DNA from: Planctomycetota bacterium
GTDB taxonomy: Bacteria; Planctomycetota; UBA1135; GCA-002686595
Assembly: GCA_014237855.1 (NCBI GenBank)
Contig: JABACD010000001.1
Coordinates: 248,001-312,000 of the forward strand
DNA length: 64,000 nucleotides
Direction: 5' to 3'
A program made the position numbers and the translations under genes. This document shows positions 1 to 9,800 of this stretch, piece after piece. The notes under the pieces are model-generated. The model saw nothing but the letters and a program-made list of their open reading frames with translations, was not told the DNA's origin and made no database searches. Position 1 is the stretch's first letter. Every line of letters starts with the position of its first letter.

Positions 1-980
1 GCAATGCGGTCTCTGATGACGGCACGCTCGTAGGTGGCTGGGATGAAGCCGGCAATGGTTCACGCAGAGCTGTCTACTGGGACAGCGCCGCTTCGCAGGC
101 ACAGACCTTTGTCGCCGTGAGTCTAACCAACCCTGACGGAGCTGGTGAGGTCCTCGGCTTCAGTAGCAACAACACCTTCGTGGCTGGCATCACCGAAGGT
201 GAGGGCTTTGTCTGGGATGCCACCAATGGCCTGACGAAGACCGGCGCGCTGCCTTCCAATGACCTCTTTGCTCTTGGAGGCGCTTTCTCCGCCTCGGATG
301 ATGGGGCCCGTGTCGTCGGCTGGTACCGAGTCGCCTTCCCCTTCGACAACCGCGCCACAATCTGGACCCCCGGTGGTGGTCTCGAGGAGCTCAAGGTCTT
401 CCTGGAGAACAATGGAGCCACTGGCGTGCCGGCCCTTAGCTTTGCCTATGCCATCAGTGCGGACGGCACCAAGGTGCTCGCATCCGGTGGCGGAAGCTGG
501 GGCATCGCCGACCTGAGCGGCCTCGGCGGAGTGGGAACGGCGTACTGCTTCTGTGCGAACACCGCCCCCTGCGGAAACATTGGTAGCCTCGATTCTGGCT
601 GCGCAAACTCCACAGGGTCTGGCGCGATTCTCAGCGGGTCCGGGACTGCCAGCGTCTCCACGGACGACCTGACCTTCGACTGCACCCAGATGCCCCCCAA
701 CAAGCCGGCCTTGATCTTTGCGGGCACCACCTCCGTGAACGGAGGAGCCGGATTCGTCTTCGGCGACGGCCTGCGCTGCGCAGGCGGCTCTGTACAGCGC
801 CTTGGCGTGATGACCTCCGACTCTGGAGGCAACGCGTCCTGGGGCCCCGGGATGATTGCAGCCGGTGGCTGGTCCAGCGGCCAGACCCGCTTCTTCCAGG
901 TCTGGCTCCGTGATCCCGGAGGACCCTGCGGAGGCGGCTTCAACCTCTCCAATGGCCTGGAGGTTCTCCTCCAGCCCTGA
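1..980 (+). CDS. Secreted HAF-repeat protein, 5' truncated, with shared C-terminal module
   Basis: The reading frame is open from base 3, so the start lies upstream of the window; the GTG at 117 is internal. The N-terminal part has repeats of the extracellular HAF type (motifs such as AVYWDS and GFVWDATNGL). The last 145 residues form the C-terminal module found on four other secreted proteins here: YCFC, a CGN...GC..S.G.GA stretch, PPNKP, FGDGLRCAGG, a QVWLRDP block and FNLSNG near the stop. The protein is therefore probably exported to the cell surface or medium. Catalytic function is not apparent. A perfect 18-bp stem-loop terminator follows the stop. Confidence 0.75.
   Translation, partial: NAVSDDGTLVGGWDEAGNGSRRAVYWDSAASQAQTFVAVSLTNPDGAGEVLGFSSNNTFVAGITEGEGFVWDATNGLTKTGALPSNDLFALGGAFSASDDGARVVGWYRVAFPFDNRATIWTPGGGLEELKVFLENNGATGVPALSFAYAISADGTKVLASGGGSWGIADLSGLGGVGTAYCFCANTAPCGNIGSLDSGCANSTGSGAILSGSGTASVSTDDLTFDCTQMPPNKPALIFAGTTSVNGGAGFVFGDGLRCAGGSVQRLGVMTSDSGGNASWGPGMIAAGGWSSGQTRFFQVWLRDPGGPCGGGFNLSNGLEVLLQP
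543..980 (+). repeat. Shared C-terminal module, copy 1
   Basis: This segment codes for about 145 residues from YCFC to the stop. It carries the FGDGLRC.GG, RL, SDS.GNA and Q.WLRDP...GFN.SNG blocks that recur in four other genes of the window. Confidence 0.7.
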
Positions 981-1002
981 GCCCAGCGAGTCCCACTCGA
1001 AC

Positions 1003-1045
1003 AGAAGCCACCCCGCGGAACGACGTTCCGCGGGGTGGCTTCTTT
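1003..1045 (+). terminator. Rho-independent terminator
   Basis: A perfect 18-bp inverted repeat (arms 1003-1020 and 1026-1043) with a 5-base loop ends in TTCTTT. It lies 23 bases after the stop of the HAF-repeat gene. Confidence 0.85.
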
Positions 1046-1308
1046 CCATGAGCAGCCCAACGCTCTCGCGTTCCACTCCTTCTCCAAGGCCGCTCCAGGA
1101 GCCACGGACTCCATGTCAGGACTGAATTGGGAAATGCCTGTCCCAAGGACGGCCTGGGTAGGGCTCAAGACCATGGCACCAGACCCCATCCCCGGGTGGG
1201 CCTGCTCCTGCCAGGAGGTGATCCCCCCTCAACTCGAGACCCCTCTGGCTGGCGTCTTGCGACACCAGCATTCACCCCACTTAGTCCTGCAGGATCAAGG
1301 AGAATCCG

Positions 1309-2967
1309 ATGCTCAACAGGTCACACTCGCCCCTGATCGCACTGATCGCACTGATCGCACTGACCCCCAGCGCAGCTGGTCAACTCCAGTTCACCGACAT
1401 CACCATGGAGAGTGGAGTCGAGTACATCCAGAACCAGCTGGACAGCCCTGGAATGTCAATAATGAGCGGTGGCGCCTCTGCCGGAGACATCGACGGAGAC
1501 GGCTGGGTAGATCTATTCGTGACTCGCTGCGGCCGCAGTTCGATCATGTTTCGCAACCTCGGCATCAATCGCGCGGGCGAGCACCTGGGTTTTTCGAGAG
1601 TGACCAGCCGGGCCTTTCCGCAAGGGCCTCTCCAGACTCGCTTGAACGGAGCCAGCTTTGGAGACGTGGATGGCGACGGAGATCTCGATCTCCTGGCAAC
1701 CGGGCTCCACACGGGTCAGCACTTTCTCTGGATCAATGATGGAGAAGGGCACTTCTATGAAGAAGGCGTCGCCAGGGGGTTGGTCTTGGCCGGCGCAAGG
1801 CAACAGAAGGGGTTCAGCTCGGCCTTTGGCGACTTTGACCGGGATGGTTACCTCGATCTCTACGTCACCGAGTGGGGGCATCTGACCGACAGCAATGCTC
1901 CAACCCCCTCGAACTCGCGTCTGCTGCGTAATCGAGGTGACGCAGCTCCCGGGTACTTCACGGACGTGACTGATCGTGCCGGTGTCGCCCTGGAAAGTGG
2001 GACTGCCCAGAGTGCAGACAGCTCCTGGACCGGGGTCTACTCATTCACTCCACGATTCGCTGATTTCAATGACGATGGCTGGCCGGACCTTGCCATTGTC
2101 GGGGACTTCGGGACCAGCCGGCTCTTCTGGAATCAGCGTGATGGCAGCTTCCTGGACGGAACCACCGATTCAGGTGTCGGCGGCGACGAGAACGGGATGG
2201 GAGCGACGATTGCGGACTTCGATAGAGACGGAAATCTGGACTGGTTCATCACATCCATCTATGACCCCTTCGATAACTGCCATCGAACCAGCTGCAGCTG
2301 GGGATCAACCGGGAACCGGCTCTACCTTGGTCAGGGCAATCGGAGCTTCGACGATGCCACGGACAGCGGTGTACGCAACGGCGGTTGGGGCTGGGGGGCC
2401 ACCGAGATCGACTTCGACAATGATGGCTGGCTAGACCTGGCCATGACCAATGGGTTCGAGTTCGGTGAAGGGGGGACCAGCGAGCAGCTCCTTCAATTCG
2501 AACACGACCCCACCAAGCTATGGCGGAATCGTGGCGGGACCTTTCGAGACGTCGGATTTTCGCTGGGCATCCAAGACCGCCGCGCAGGCAAGGGCATCGT
2601 CAAGTTCGACTTCGACCGCGATGGAGACCAGGACCTGTTCATCACCAACACCGGTGACCGCCCGATCCTCTACCGCAATGACGGGGGTAACGAGCTCGCC
2701 TGGCTGCAGGTAGACCTGCGCAGCTCAGGAACCAACTCCCGCGGCATCGGCGCCAGGGTTCGACTCTGGCCCGAGGAGGGCGACGCCCCCCTGGTCAGGG
2801 AGCAGAGCGCGAGCAGCAACTACCTGAGCCAGAATGAGACCCTCATCCACTTCGGCCTGGGCGCGGATGAGCGAGTCCGACGCCTGGAAGTCAGCTGGCC
2901 CAGCGGGCGCAAGTCAGTCGTGGAGAACCTGTCCGCCAGGCGGCGCATCCGCATCCAGGAGCCCTGA
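1309..2967 (+). CDS. Secreted FG-GAP/VCBS repeat protein with ASPIC/UnbV domain (CRTAC1-like)
   Basis: This 552-residue protein starts at ATG 1309, 6 bases after a strong AAGGAG (1297-1302). The signal peptide has an unusual hydrophobic core of three LIA repeats ending at SAAGQ. Six or more FG-GAP/VCBS blades follow, each with a calcium-loop-like DxDxDGxxD motif (DIDGDGWVDLF, DVDGDGDLDLL, DFDRDGYLDLY, DFDNDGWLDLA, DFDRDGDQDLF). The C-terminus has an ASPIC/UnbV-type domain (GARVRLWPEEGD, SQNETLIHFGLG, VSWPSGRKS). Such proteins are thought to be extracellular beta-propellers involved in binding or adhesion; no enzyme active site is seen. A second, larger relative lies at 6844-10041. Confidence 0.9.
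   Translation: MLNRSHSPLIALIALIALTPSAAGQLQFTDITMESGVEYIQNQLDSPGMSIMSGGASAGDIDGDGWVDLFVTRCGRSSIMFRNLGINRAGEHLGFSRVTSRAFPQGPLQTRLNGASFGDVDGDGDLDLLATGLHTGQHFLWINDGEGHFYEEGVARGLVLAGARQQKGFSSAFGDFDRDGYLDLYVTEWGHLTDSNAPTPSNSRLLRNRGDAAPGYFTDVTDRAGVALESGTAQSADSSWTGVYSFTPRFADFNDDGWPDLAIVGDFGTSRLFWNQRDGSFLDGTTDSGVGGDENGMGATIADFDRDGNLDWFITSIYDPFDNCHRTSCSWGSTGNRLYLGQGNRSFDDATDSGVRNGGWGWGATEIDFDNDGWLDLAMTNGFEFGEGGTSEQLLQFEHDPTKLWRNRGGTFRDVGFSLGIQDRRAGKGIVKFDFDRDGDQDLFITNTGDRPILYRNDGGNELAWLQVDLRSSGTNSRGIGARVRLWPEEGDAPLVREQSASSNYLSQNETLIHFGLGADERVRRLEVSWPSGRKSVVENLSARRRIRIQEP
1333..1363 (+). repeat. 9-bp tandem repeat inside a signal peptide
   Basis: Three copies of CTGATCGCA (1333-1341, 1342-1350, 1351-1359) are followed by a partial copy. 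They encode Leu-Ile-Ala repeats in the hydrophobic core of the signal peptide. Confidence 0.85.
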
Positions 2968-2998
2968 GCAGCCTGGAGAAAGGCGAGCTCGAGAAGCA

Positions 2999-3026
2999 TG
3001 CCCCGGGGAGCCTCCTCCCCGGGGCA
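2999..3026 (+). terminator. Stem-loop after the CRTAC1-like gene
   Basis: A perfect 12-bp GC-rich inverted repeat (2999-3010 and 3015-3026) has a 4-base loop. There is no T-tract, so it may be a weak terminator or an mRNA-end stabiliser. Confidence 0.55.
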
Positions 3027-3098
3027 CCTGATATCGGGTGAGTTGGCCGGCCCTGAACCACGAAGTGGGGAGGGGATCCGGATAGGCTGGGAGGCGAG

Positions 3099-4982
3099 AT
3101 GGAAACTGCCCCCCCCACCAGCACTGAGAGTCTGGCGACAAACCAGACACCTGAGCAACCCTGGCAGCGCTGGGTCCTACGTGCCGCAGCCATTGGACTG
3201 CTGGTGTCTGTGCCGCGAGCCATGCTTGTTCTCGCACGGCATGGCGACTTCACCCCAGATGTCAACGACCTCGCGGCGACCAGCGCGCTCCGCTCGTTGA
3301 GTCAGGGGCTCTGGATTTCGATCCCCGCCGCCCTCCTGCTCATAGCACTCTCCGAAGGCGCAGCAAGGCGGGGCCATCGCCTTGCCCCCTTGATCCTGGC
3401 GGGCATCCTGGCCATCGGCAGCGTCTTCTTCGTGACCTTTCGCCTGCCTCACTCCGCCCTCTACGCTTCAGGCCTGGAGACGAGTCGCGGCATCATGGTC
3501 CACCTGGCGGCTTCACTTGTGGCGCTCACTGCAGCCTGTTGCATGCGTCCACGATTCGCGGCCACCGGAATCACAGTCCTGGGCTCGTTCTCGCTCTTGT
3601 GCGCTGGCGGAATCCCGCTCCTGGTCATCGCCCAAGCACCGCCGCCCGCGAGCTGGCCTGAGCGACCCAACGTCGTGCTCATCTCTCTCGACACGCTCAG
3701 ACCCGACCGACTTCAGAGCTACGGCTACGAGCGAGCCACCAGCCCGAACATCGCGCGCTTCTTCGAGGAGGCCACACGCTTCGAGCAGGTCCTCGCGCCG
3801 GACTCCTGGACCCTCACCTGTCACGTGACGATGCTGACTGGACTCGAACCCAGCGCACACGGAGTCAATGAGGATCGGCCGCTAGCGCCCCTGGTTCCAA
3901 CCCTGGCAACTCACATGCTTGACGCGGGGTACAGCACGATGGCTATCGTCGATGACTGCCCGTGGGTTGACGCACGCTACGGCCTAGGGCGTGGGTTCGA
4001 GCTCTATCGCACCGTCCAAGAAGGGGCTGGCGAGAAGGTCCGTCAGGCCATCGAACTCCTGGAAGCCACCGGCGACCGGCCATTCTTGATGTTCCTGCAT
4101 TGCTACGACGCACACTCGGACTTTGCAGAACTGCCCTACGAATCAGCCCCTGATCACATGTCCAGCCTGGTGAACTCTGATCCTGGGACTTCCCAGGCAG
4201 GATTACCCGCTCAGGGCCAGGGAGCGTCTGCCTACCTGCAGGAGTTGAATGATCGCGGTGAGAGACCGGACCCCGCACAGCAAGTCTGGATTTCCGAGCT
4301 CTACGACGCCGGCATCGCCACCCTCGACAGAGAGCTGGGCACCTTGTTCGAGTTCCTCGAAGACAGTGGACGCACCCGGGACACGATTGTGATCCTGACC
4401 TCAGACCATGGAGAGGAGTTCTTCGAGCACGGTCGTTCACTCCACACCCAGTTCTATGCGGAACACCTGCTGGTACCACTGCTGATACGCACACCCGACT
4501 CCAAGGCAGAGAGCATCGGCACCCTGGCAGGACTGGTGGACATCACACCGACTGTGCTGGATCTCTGCGGGATTGAGTACCAGCTACAGGGTGACGCGCC
4601 CTCGAGTGGCCACTCGCTGGCTCCGTACACCAGCTCAACCGAACACCCGGCGGTGGACCGAAGCTATATCGCTGCGGAAGCCAAGGATCAGCTCGTCGGC
4701 GTGCGATCCCCCCATGGCGCCCTGGTCAGGCACGGAAGAGATTGGCGCCTCTACGACCGCAGGGAGGATCCGGGAGAGCACACGGAGCTCAGTGAAGATC
4801 CGAGCTTCAAGGAACTCGAGCAGGAGCTGAGGGCCTTCCTCGCGGAATCGAAGTTGAAGATCCAAGAGCGAGTTTCGAGGCGAGAGCAGCGGTCCGAGAG
4901 CATCGAGCTGGATCCATCAGAGCTCAAGCACCTACACGACCTGGGATACGCCGGCGAGACCAAGGAAGAGGGTAGTGACTGA
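3099..4982 (+). CDS. Membrane-anchored sulfatase-superfamily hydrolase or transferase
   Basis: This 627-residue protein has about five transmembrane helices in residues 25-190, then a sulfatase/alkaline-phosphatase-superfamily domain. The metal motif NVVLISLDTLRPDRL and the second motif SDHGEEFFEHG are clear. The usual C/S-x-P-S-R formylglycine site reads T-L-T-C-H (residues 238-242, just before VTMLTG). Thr238 therefore sits where the modified Cys/Ser would be. That pattern, with the helical N-terminus, resembles LtaS/phosphoglycerol- or phosphoethanolamine-transferase members with a Thr nucleophile more than classical sulfatases. The substrate cannot be named. ATG 3099 follows a GGGAGG-like stretch. 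Confidence 0.75.
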   Translation: METAPPTSTESLATNQTPEQPWQRWVLRAAAIGLLVSVPRAMLVLARHGDFTPDVNDLAATSALRSLSQGLWISIPAALLLIALSEGAARRGHRLAPLILAGILAIGSVFFVTFRLPHSALYASGLETSRGIMVHLAASLVALTAACCMRPRFAATGITVLGSFSLLCAGGIPLLVIAQAPPPASWPERPNVVLISLDTLRPDRLQSYGYERATSPNIARFFEEATRFEQVLAPDSWTLTCHVTMLTGLEPSAHGVNEDRPLAPLVPTLATHMLDAGYSTMAIVDDCPWVDARYGLGRGFELYRTVQEGAGEKVRQAIELLEATGDRPFLMFLHCYDAHSDFAELPYESAPDHMSSLVNSDPGTSQAGLPAQGQGASAYLQELNDRGERPDPAQQVWISELYDAGIATLDRELGTLFEFLEDSGRTRDTIVILTSDHGEEFFEHGRSLHTQFYAEHLLVPLLIRTPDSKAESIGTLAGLVDITPTVLDLCGIEYQLQGDAPSSGHSLAPYTSSTEHPAVDRSYIAAEAKDQLVGVRSPHGALVRHGRDWRLYDRREDPGEHTELSEDPSFKELEQELRAFLAESKLKIQERVSRREQRSESIELDPSELKHLHDLGYAGETKEEGSD

Positions 4983-5027
4983 GCAGTTCCCCGCGCTCGA
5001 ACCGATCAGGACACCCCGGCTCATGCA

Positions 5028-5055
5028 GACGGGCGCCCACTGGAGGGCGCCCGTC
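5028..5055. terminator. Bidirectional terminator hairpin between convergent genes
   Basis: A perfect 11-bp inverted repeat (5028-5038 and 5045-5055) with a 6-base loop lies between the stops of the sulfatase-like gene (+) and the MFS gene (-). Confidence 0.6.
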
Positions 5056-5093
5056 CAACGATCAGAGTTCACGGCCGACGAAGTCGACGCTCT

Positions 5094-6683
5094 CTAGGCT
5101 TTCATCTCCTCGGTCAGGACCACGGGCTTGTACCCGCCTCTTGCTCGGAACCAGATGGCGATGAGACCGAAGGCGAAGACCAGGATCAACGGGAAGCGCA
5201 CTGCATAGCGAAGCACATCACGACCGGCCTGCTTGTTGGCTTCATCGTAGCTGGCTTCAACCTGTGCTTGCTGAGCCGTGTCCGTCAGGCCCTCCAAGAA
5301 GGCGTCCTTCTTCTCTGGAATGATGACCTCATGGCTCATGCCCAGGAAGGTCTTCTCCTCGGTGGCAGCTGCGGCTAACGAGGGGGCCTCTTCAACGACC
5401 GTCTCATGGATCGATTCATCGAAGGCCACGCCCAGCAGCTGTCCACCGACGATGCCGGCCGAGAGCAGGCCAATGGCGGAGACCGTGTTGAGAGTCAGAG
5501 CCCCGCCCTTGGGGTAGCGCTCAGCGGTAAAGCCCAAGACACAGGGCCAGTAGAACGTCTGGCCGAGGGCATAGAGGGTGAAGGCGATGAAGATCGCCAT
5601 TCCCGTCGCTCCAGAGAGCCAGTAGAGCCCCGCGGCAGAGAAGACGCCGCTGATGCAGAGAAGCCCGGGAGGCGAGAAGAGCTTCAAGATACCGCCGGCG
5701 AAGACCCGGAAGATCAGCATGATCCCGGCGGAGAAGACCAGGGCCAGCGCAGAGCTCAGCCCCAGACCGGAGAGCACCGGGTTCATCAACTCCTTGATCC
5801 AGGCGTCCGTTCCTAGCTCCGCTGTGGCAACGGGAATCATCAACAGACACATCAGGAAGAACAGCGGCTGACCGACTCCGCGCACGGCTATTCCAAAGGC
5901 CAGGCCAACCCCGAGACCACTGTAGATGCTCAGGCTAAACCAGTTCGGAGGCAACTTCGTATCGGTCAGCTGGCCGTACTGATTGCCGATCTCGTAGATC
6001 AGGAGGCTCGACGCTAGCGCAGCGCCCAGAAAGCCGACCTGGCGCAGCATCTCCGAGAAGGGCACGCCAGCCTGGACCCGCTCGTCCACGGGGAACTTGC
6101 AGGGCCGGTACATCAACAGGTAGCCGATGCAGGGCAACACAATCCACAGGGCGTGGTAGTGCCAGCCCAGCCCGCCCTCTCCGGCAAGCTTGTCAGCTCC
6201 GATGATCAGCAAGGTCCCTACGACCAGTCCCGCAGGCCAAGCCGCGTGCAGGATAGTCAGCCACTTGGTCTTCTCCTTGTTGTAGACCGCCGCGCAGATC
6301 GGATTGATCACTGCCTCGACTATGCCGTGACCCAGGCCAGCGCAGAGTGCGAAGCAATACAACGCACCGTAGCTATTGGCGAAGAAGGTCCCCACGCCAG
6401 AAGCCACCTGGAGCACAAAGGCCCCGTACATCGGCAGTCGATACCCCGTCTTGTCGACCAGGAGGCTGAACCCGATCATCGTGATCGCGATCGGCCACAG
6501 GGAGGCTCCAAAGACCATCCCCACCTGGTGATTGGTCAGGCCGAGCTCAGCACCATAAGTCTCGCCCATCGCCACGCGAAAGGAGAAGCCGAAGCCTGCA
6601 GCAGCAAGGGATAGAAAGCTCGCCCAGAACAGCAGGCGCTTCTCCCTGTCGGACAGGTCCGAACCTCTGACGATCTCGCTCAT
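5094..6683 (-). CDS. MFS transporter
   Basis: This 529-residue polytopic protein of the major facilitator superfamily has about 12 hydrophobic segments. A conserved early loop reads SLLVDKTGYRLPM. An unusual soluble insert between the last helices (roughly residues 420-495) is rich in Ala, Glu and Lys. ATG 6683 is chosen because the mRNA has GAAGGAG just upstream; an in-frame start at 6758 would add 25 residues without such a site. The sequence resembles sugar or nucleoside permeases of the FHS type, but the substrate cannot be assigned. It stands alone, convergent with the sulfatase-like gene. Confidence 0.8.
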   Translation of the reverse strand: MSEIVRGSDLSDREKRLLFWASFLSLAAAGFGFSFRVAMGETYGAELGLTNHQVGMVFGASLWPIAITMIGFSLLVDKTGYRLPMYGAFVLQVASGVGTFFANSYGALYCFALCAGLGHGIVEAVINPICAAVYNKEKTKWLTILHAAWPAGLVVGTLLIIGADKLAGEGGLGWHYHALWIVLPCIGYLLMYRPCKFPVDERVQAGVPFSEMLRQVGFLGAALASSLLIYEIGNQYGQLTDTKLPPNWFSLSIYSGLGVGLAFGIAVRGVGQPLFFLMCLLMIPVATAELGTDAWIKELMNPVLSGLGLSSALALVFSAGIMLIFRVFAGGILKLFSPPGLLCISGVFSAAGLYWLSGATGMAIFIAFTLYALGQTFYWPCVLGFTAERYPKGGALTLNTVSAIGLLSAGIVGGQLLGVAFDESIHETVVEEAPSLAAAATEEKTFLGMSHEVIIPEKKDAFLEGLTDTAQQAQVEASYDEANKQAGRDVLRYAVRFPLILVFAFGLIAIWFRARGGYKPVVLTEEMKA

Positions 6684-6843
6684 GGGGTGGTCTCCTTCTT
6701 GGTCGTGGGAATCTGTTGGGACGAGGAAGCACGACAGGACGCGCAGTGGAATAGCCATCCGCCATGCGCCGTGTCAGCGGGGCGCATATTTAGCAGAATC
6801 ACCTTCCGCGCCGCACCTTCTGTCTGGGAGAGCCCAGGAATCG

Positions 6844-9800
6844 TCAGCCCTCATCCGCGATCAGGCGCTCCAGGAGCTTGATTCCACGCAATGCCTGGTC
6901 TTGTTCGGGATCGATGGCCAGGGCCCCCTCGAACGCCTCCTTGGCTTCTGAGTAGCGCTTGAGCTGCCCGAGGAGCTGGCCTCGCAAGACGTGGGAGCGC
7001 ACGTTCAACGGCGCAGCAAGGCTCGCGCGCTTCCAGGCCTCCAGAGCGAGCTCATATTCCTCCGCCACGAGCGCTGCCTCTCCGTAGGCCAGGAGCGTGT
7101 CCGGGTGCTCGCCACTGATCCGAAGCGCTTCTCGATAGGAAGCCAGGGCCTCCACAGCTCTCCCTGTTAGAGACCTCAGCACTCCTAGATTGTAGTGGCC
7201 GATGGCGTAGTCCGGATCTATCTCGACGGAGAGCTCGTAGGCGCGCTCCGACTCCTCCAGGTTTCCGAGCAGCCGTTGGCTGCGAGCTACACCCTCTGCC
7301 GCAATTGCCAGCTGCGGCGATTGGGCCAGTGCTCTCTCGAAGTAGGCCAGGGCCTCCTTGGGCTCCTGGTCCATGAGCCGTCGCCGGCCCGTCAGCACGA
7401 GGAGTTCGGGGAAGGGTGGCTCGTCACGCAAGCTCTCCAGCAGTCTCTCGAGGTCCTCCTTCGAAGGCATTCGGCGGAAGGCTCGCCTCAGTCGACCTCC
7501 CTCGTCGTGGACGAAGGTCTGGCCGGCATGCTCCGGGTCCACCACAACTCTCAGCTCGACATCTTCCTGTGCGTGCTCGGCTGCCTGTCGCTCACCCGCT
7601 TCCTCATCCTCGACGAGACAGACGACATTCAACTTCGAAGTGGCTCCACCGGTGGCTTGAGCGACCCCGCGCTCTTGCAGTTCCTCGAGGCTCGAGGTCG
7701 ACTCGGGCCAGCTCGGCACGAGCTCATCTCGAAATGAGCTGACGCCCTCTACCAGGTGCAAGAGTCTCCCAGTGGGCAGATTCTCCCAGCGCTGCGTCTC
7801 CCCAGAGCGCCAGGTCACCTCGACGAATTCGATGTTCTCCGCTCCAGGCAGGTTGAAGTGCAGGTCGAGCGGCACCTGGGTCTGAAAGCCCTCGACCGCC
7901 TGAACCATGTCATGGTGTGTCACACCGCCGGCCCGGAGCCGAACTCGTGCGCCCAGAGCTGCGGGATGGGAGGTGGTAGCCTCCAGCCTCAGCCGCGCAA
8001 AGGGCCCCTGCTCCCCACGGTTCTCGTAGAAGCGCAGTCCCTGCAGCGTCCACATGACCAGGTCCAGGTCCCCATCTCCATCAACGTCGAGCGCCAGCAC
8101 ACAACGCCCGTCCTCGATGTTGTCCAGGCCAAAGTGAAAGGCCACATCCACAAACCGTCCCTGATCCCCTTTCAGGGCATAGAACAATCTATCCCGCTGA
8201 AACCCCGCATAGGACCCCTCGAAGTTGAGGCCTGCATTGACGTCGAAGCTGGCTTCACCCCGATCGAGCAAGGCACCGTCGGTCACTACCTGCCGCCAGA
8301 AGTAGGGGTCCCAGTCGGGCAGGCTCGAGTTCGAGTGCGAGGTGAATCCATTCGTCGCCAGGAGCTCCTCATCACCATCTCCGTCCAGGTCGCAGAAGAG
8401 CGCCCCCCAGCCCCACTCACCCTCTGCACATCCCGATCCTTCCGTGACCTCGATCCACTCACCCGAATCGTCTTGCTCGTAGAGCTGGTTACCGGCAGCA
8501 ATCTGGCGCACACGAGCACGAGTTTCCTCACTGATGCCTTCGGCAACCTCACTGATTCGAGCTCCAGCCTCGGAAGACATGTTGACCACGTACATGCTCA
8601 GATGGCCATCGTCATCATGATCTGCGAGGGTGACGCCCATCGTGTAAGCCGACGCACCCGTGAAGACGGATGACTCGTCCTCAGCAAAGGACCCCGCACC
8701 GTCATTCACCCAGAGCACATTGGGACCAAAGTCATTCCCCTCGAAGAGGTCCTCATCACCATCTCCGTCGAAGTCCAGGGGCAGCGCGACGTAGGTGTAC
8801 TGACTGCCTTCGAGACCACGTTCAGCGCTCTCTTCGCTGAACCTCAAGGGCCGCACCTGAACAAACAGGTAGTTGTCTCCACCGTCGTGTGCCTCGACCA
8901 GGTTGTAGTCTCTGCCACGTGAGTTCTGATCACCATAGGAGCCCAAGAAGAGGTCCAGCAATCCATCATCGTTCAGGTCGAAGGGCACGATCGTGTTGAC
9001 AGAGATCCGTCGAAGCCCCACGGGATTCCTGAATCGAAGGCCCATCTTGTCGTAATCCCAGCCCTCTCCAGCTCGCTGATAGAGCCCACACCCGGCCCAC
9101 TCTCGGTGATAGCCCCGGACCCTCGTACTCGCCAGCTCCTCCGTTCCATCTCCGTCGAGATCCAGGTAGAGCATGAACACCGGACTCTCATCTGGAGAGC
9201 TGATGGGCAGGCTCCCACGCACGAACCCGCCGACGCCATCATTCAAGAAGAGGGTGCTGATCTGGCCGTTGAGGCTGGCGATCACATCCCAGAACCCATC
9301 TTCATTCCAGTCCACAGCCGAGAGCCCTCCCAGGGCCAGGGTGCGGTGCTCGTCGATGAAGGCCTGCAACATCGAGCTGTTCTCGCTCGAGATGTTTTGA
9401 TCCAGGCCAACCGCCGCTGTTGCATCAAAGAATCCTGGGAGGTCGGAACGAATCCAGAGGCCATCCACAAGGTCCAACCGCGCCAGCAACCAGCGCGAGG
9501 CGTCACGGGTGAACTCGGCCTCGCAAGTCATGCGCAGGTCAGCACGGCCTCCACCCTCGATCAGACCAGCGAGGTATAGCTCGGCTGTCCCCGTTGCCCT
9601 GTCACCGCTCTTCTCCAGCAGGAAGCTGTCCAGCTCGAACTCCGCGTGCACGATCGCTTGCCAACCGCGGGTATAGCTCTCGAGTTGCTCGATGAATCCC
9701 CGTGCATCGAGGATCCCAGCTGGAGATCTTTCGAGTGTGCGCACTTCGAGAATCGGATCGCGTATCTCCTGCGTCTCCTGCGGCCCTGGAAAACGGGCGA

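Noticed and set aside
123-1189. Long minus-strand ORFs opposite the HAF-repeat gene
   Set aside because: They are low-complexity, match no family, and lie over a protein with recognisable repeats and C-terminal module.
3099-4982. Classical formylglycine sulfatase
   Set aside because: The CxPSR motif is absent, with Thr at the nucleophile position.
7756-8673. 305-residue plus-strand ORF inside the CRTAC1/TPR gene
   Set aside because: It runs opposite FG-GAP blades with repeated calcium-loop motifs and has no features of its own.
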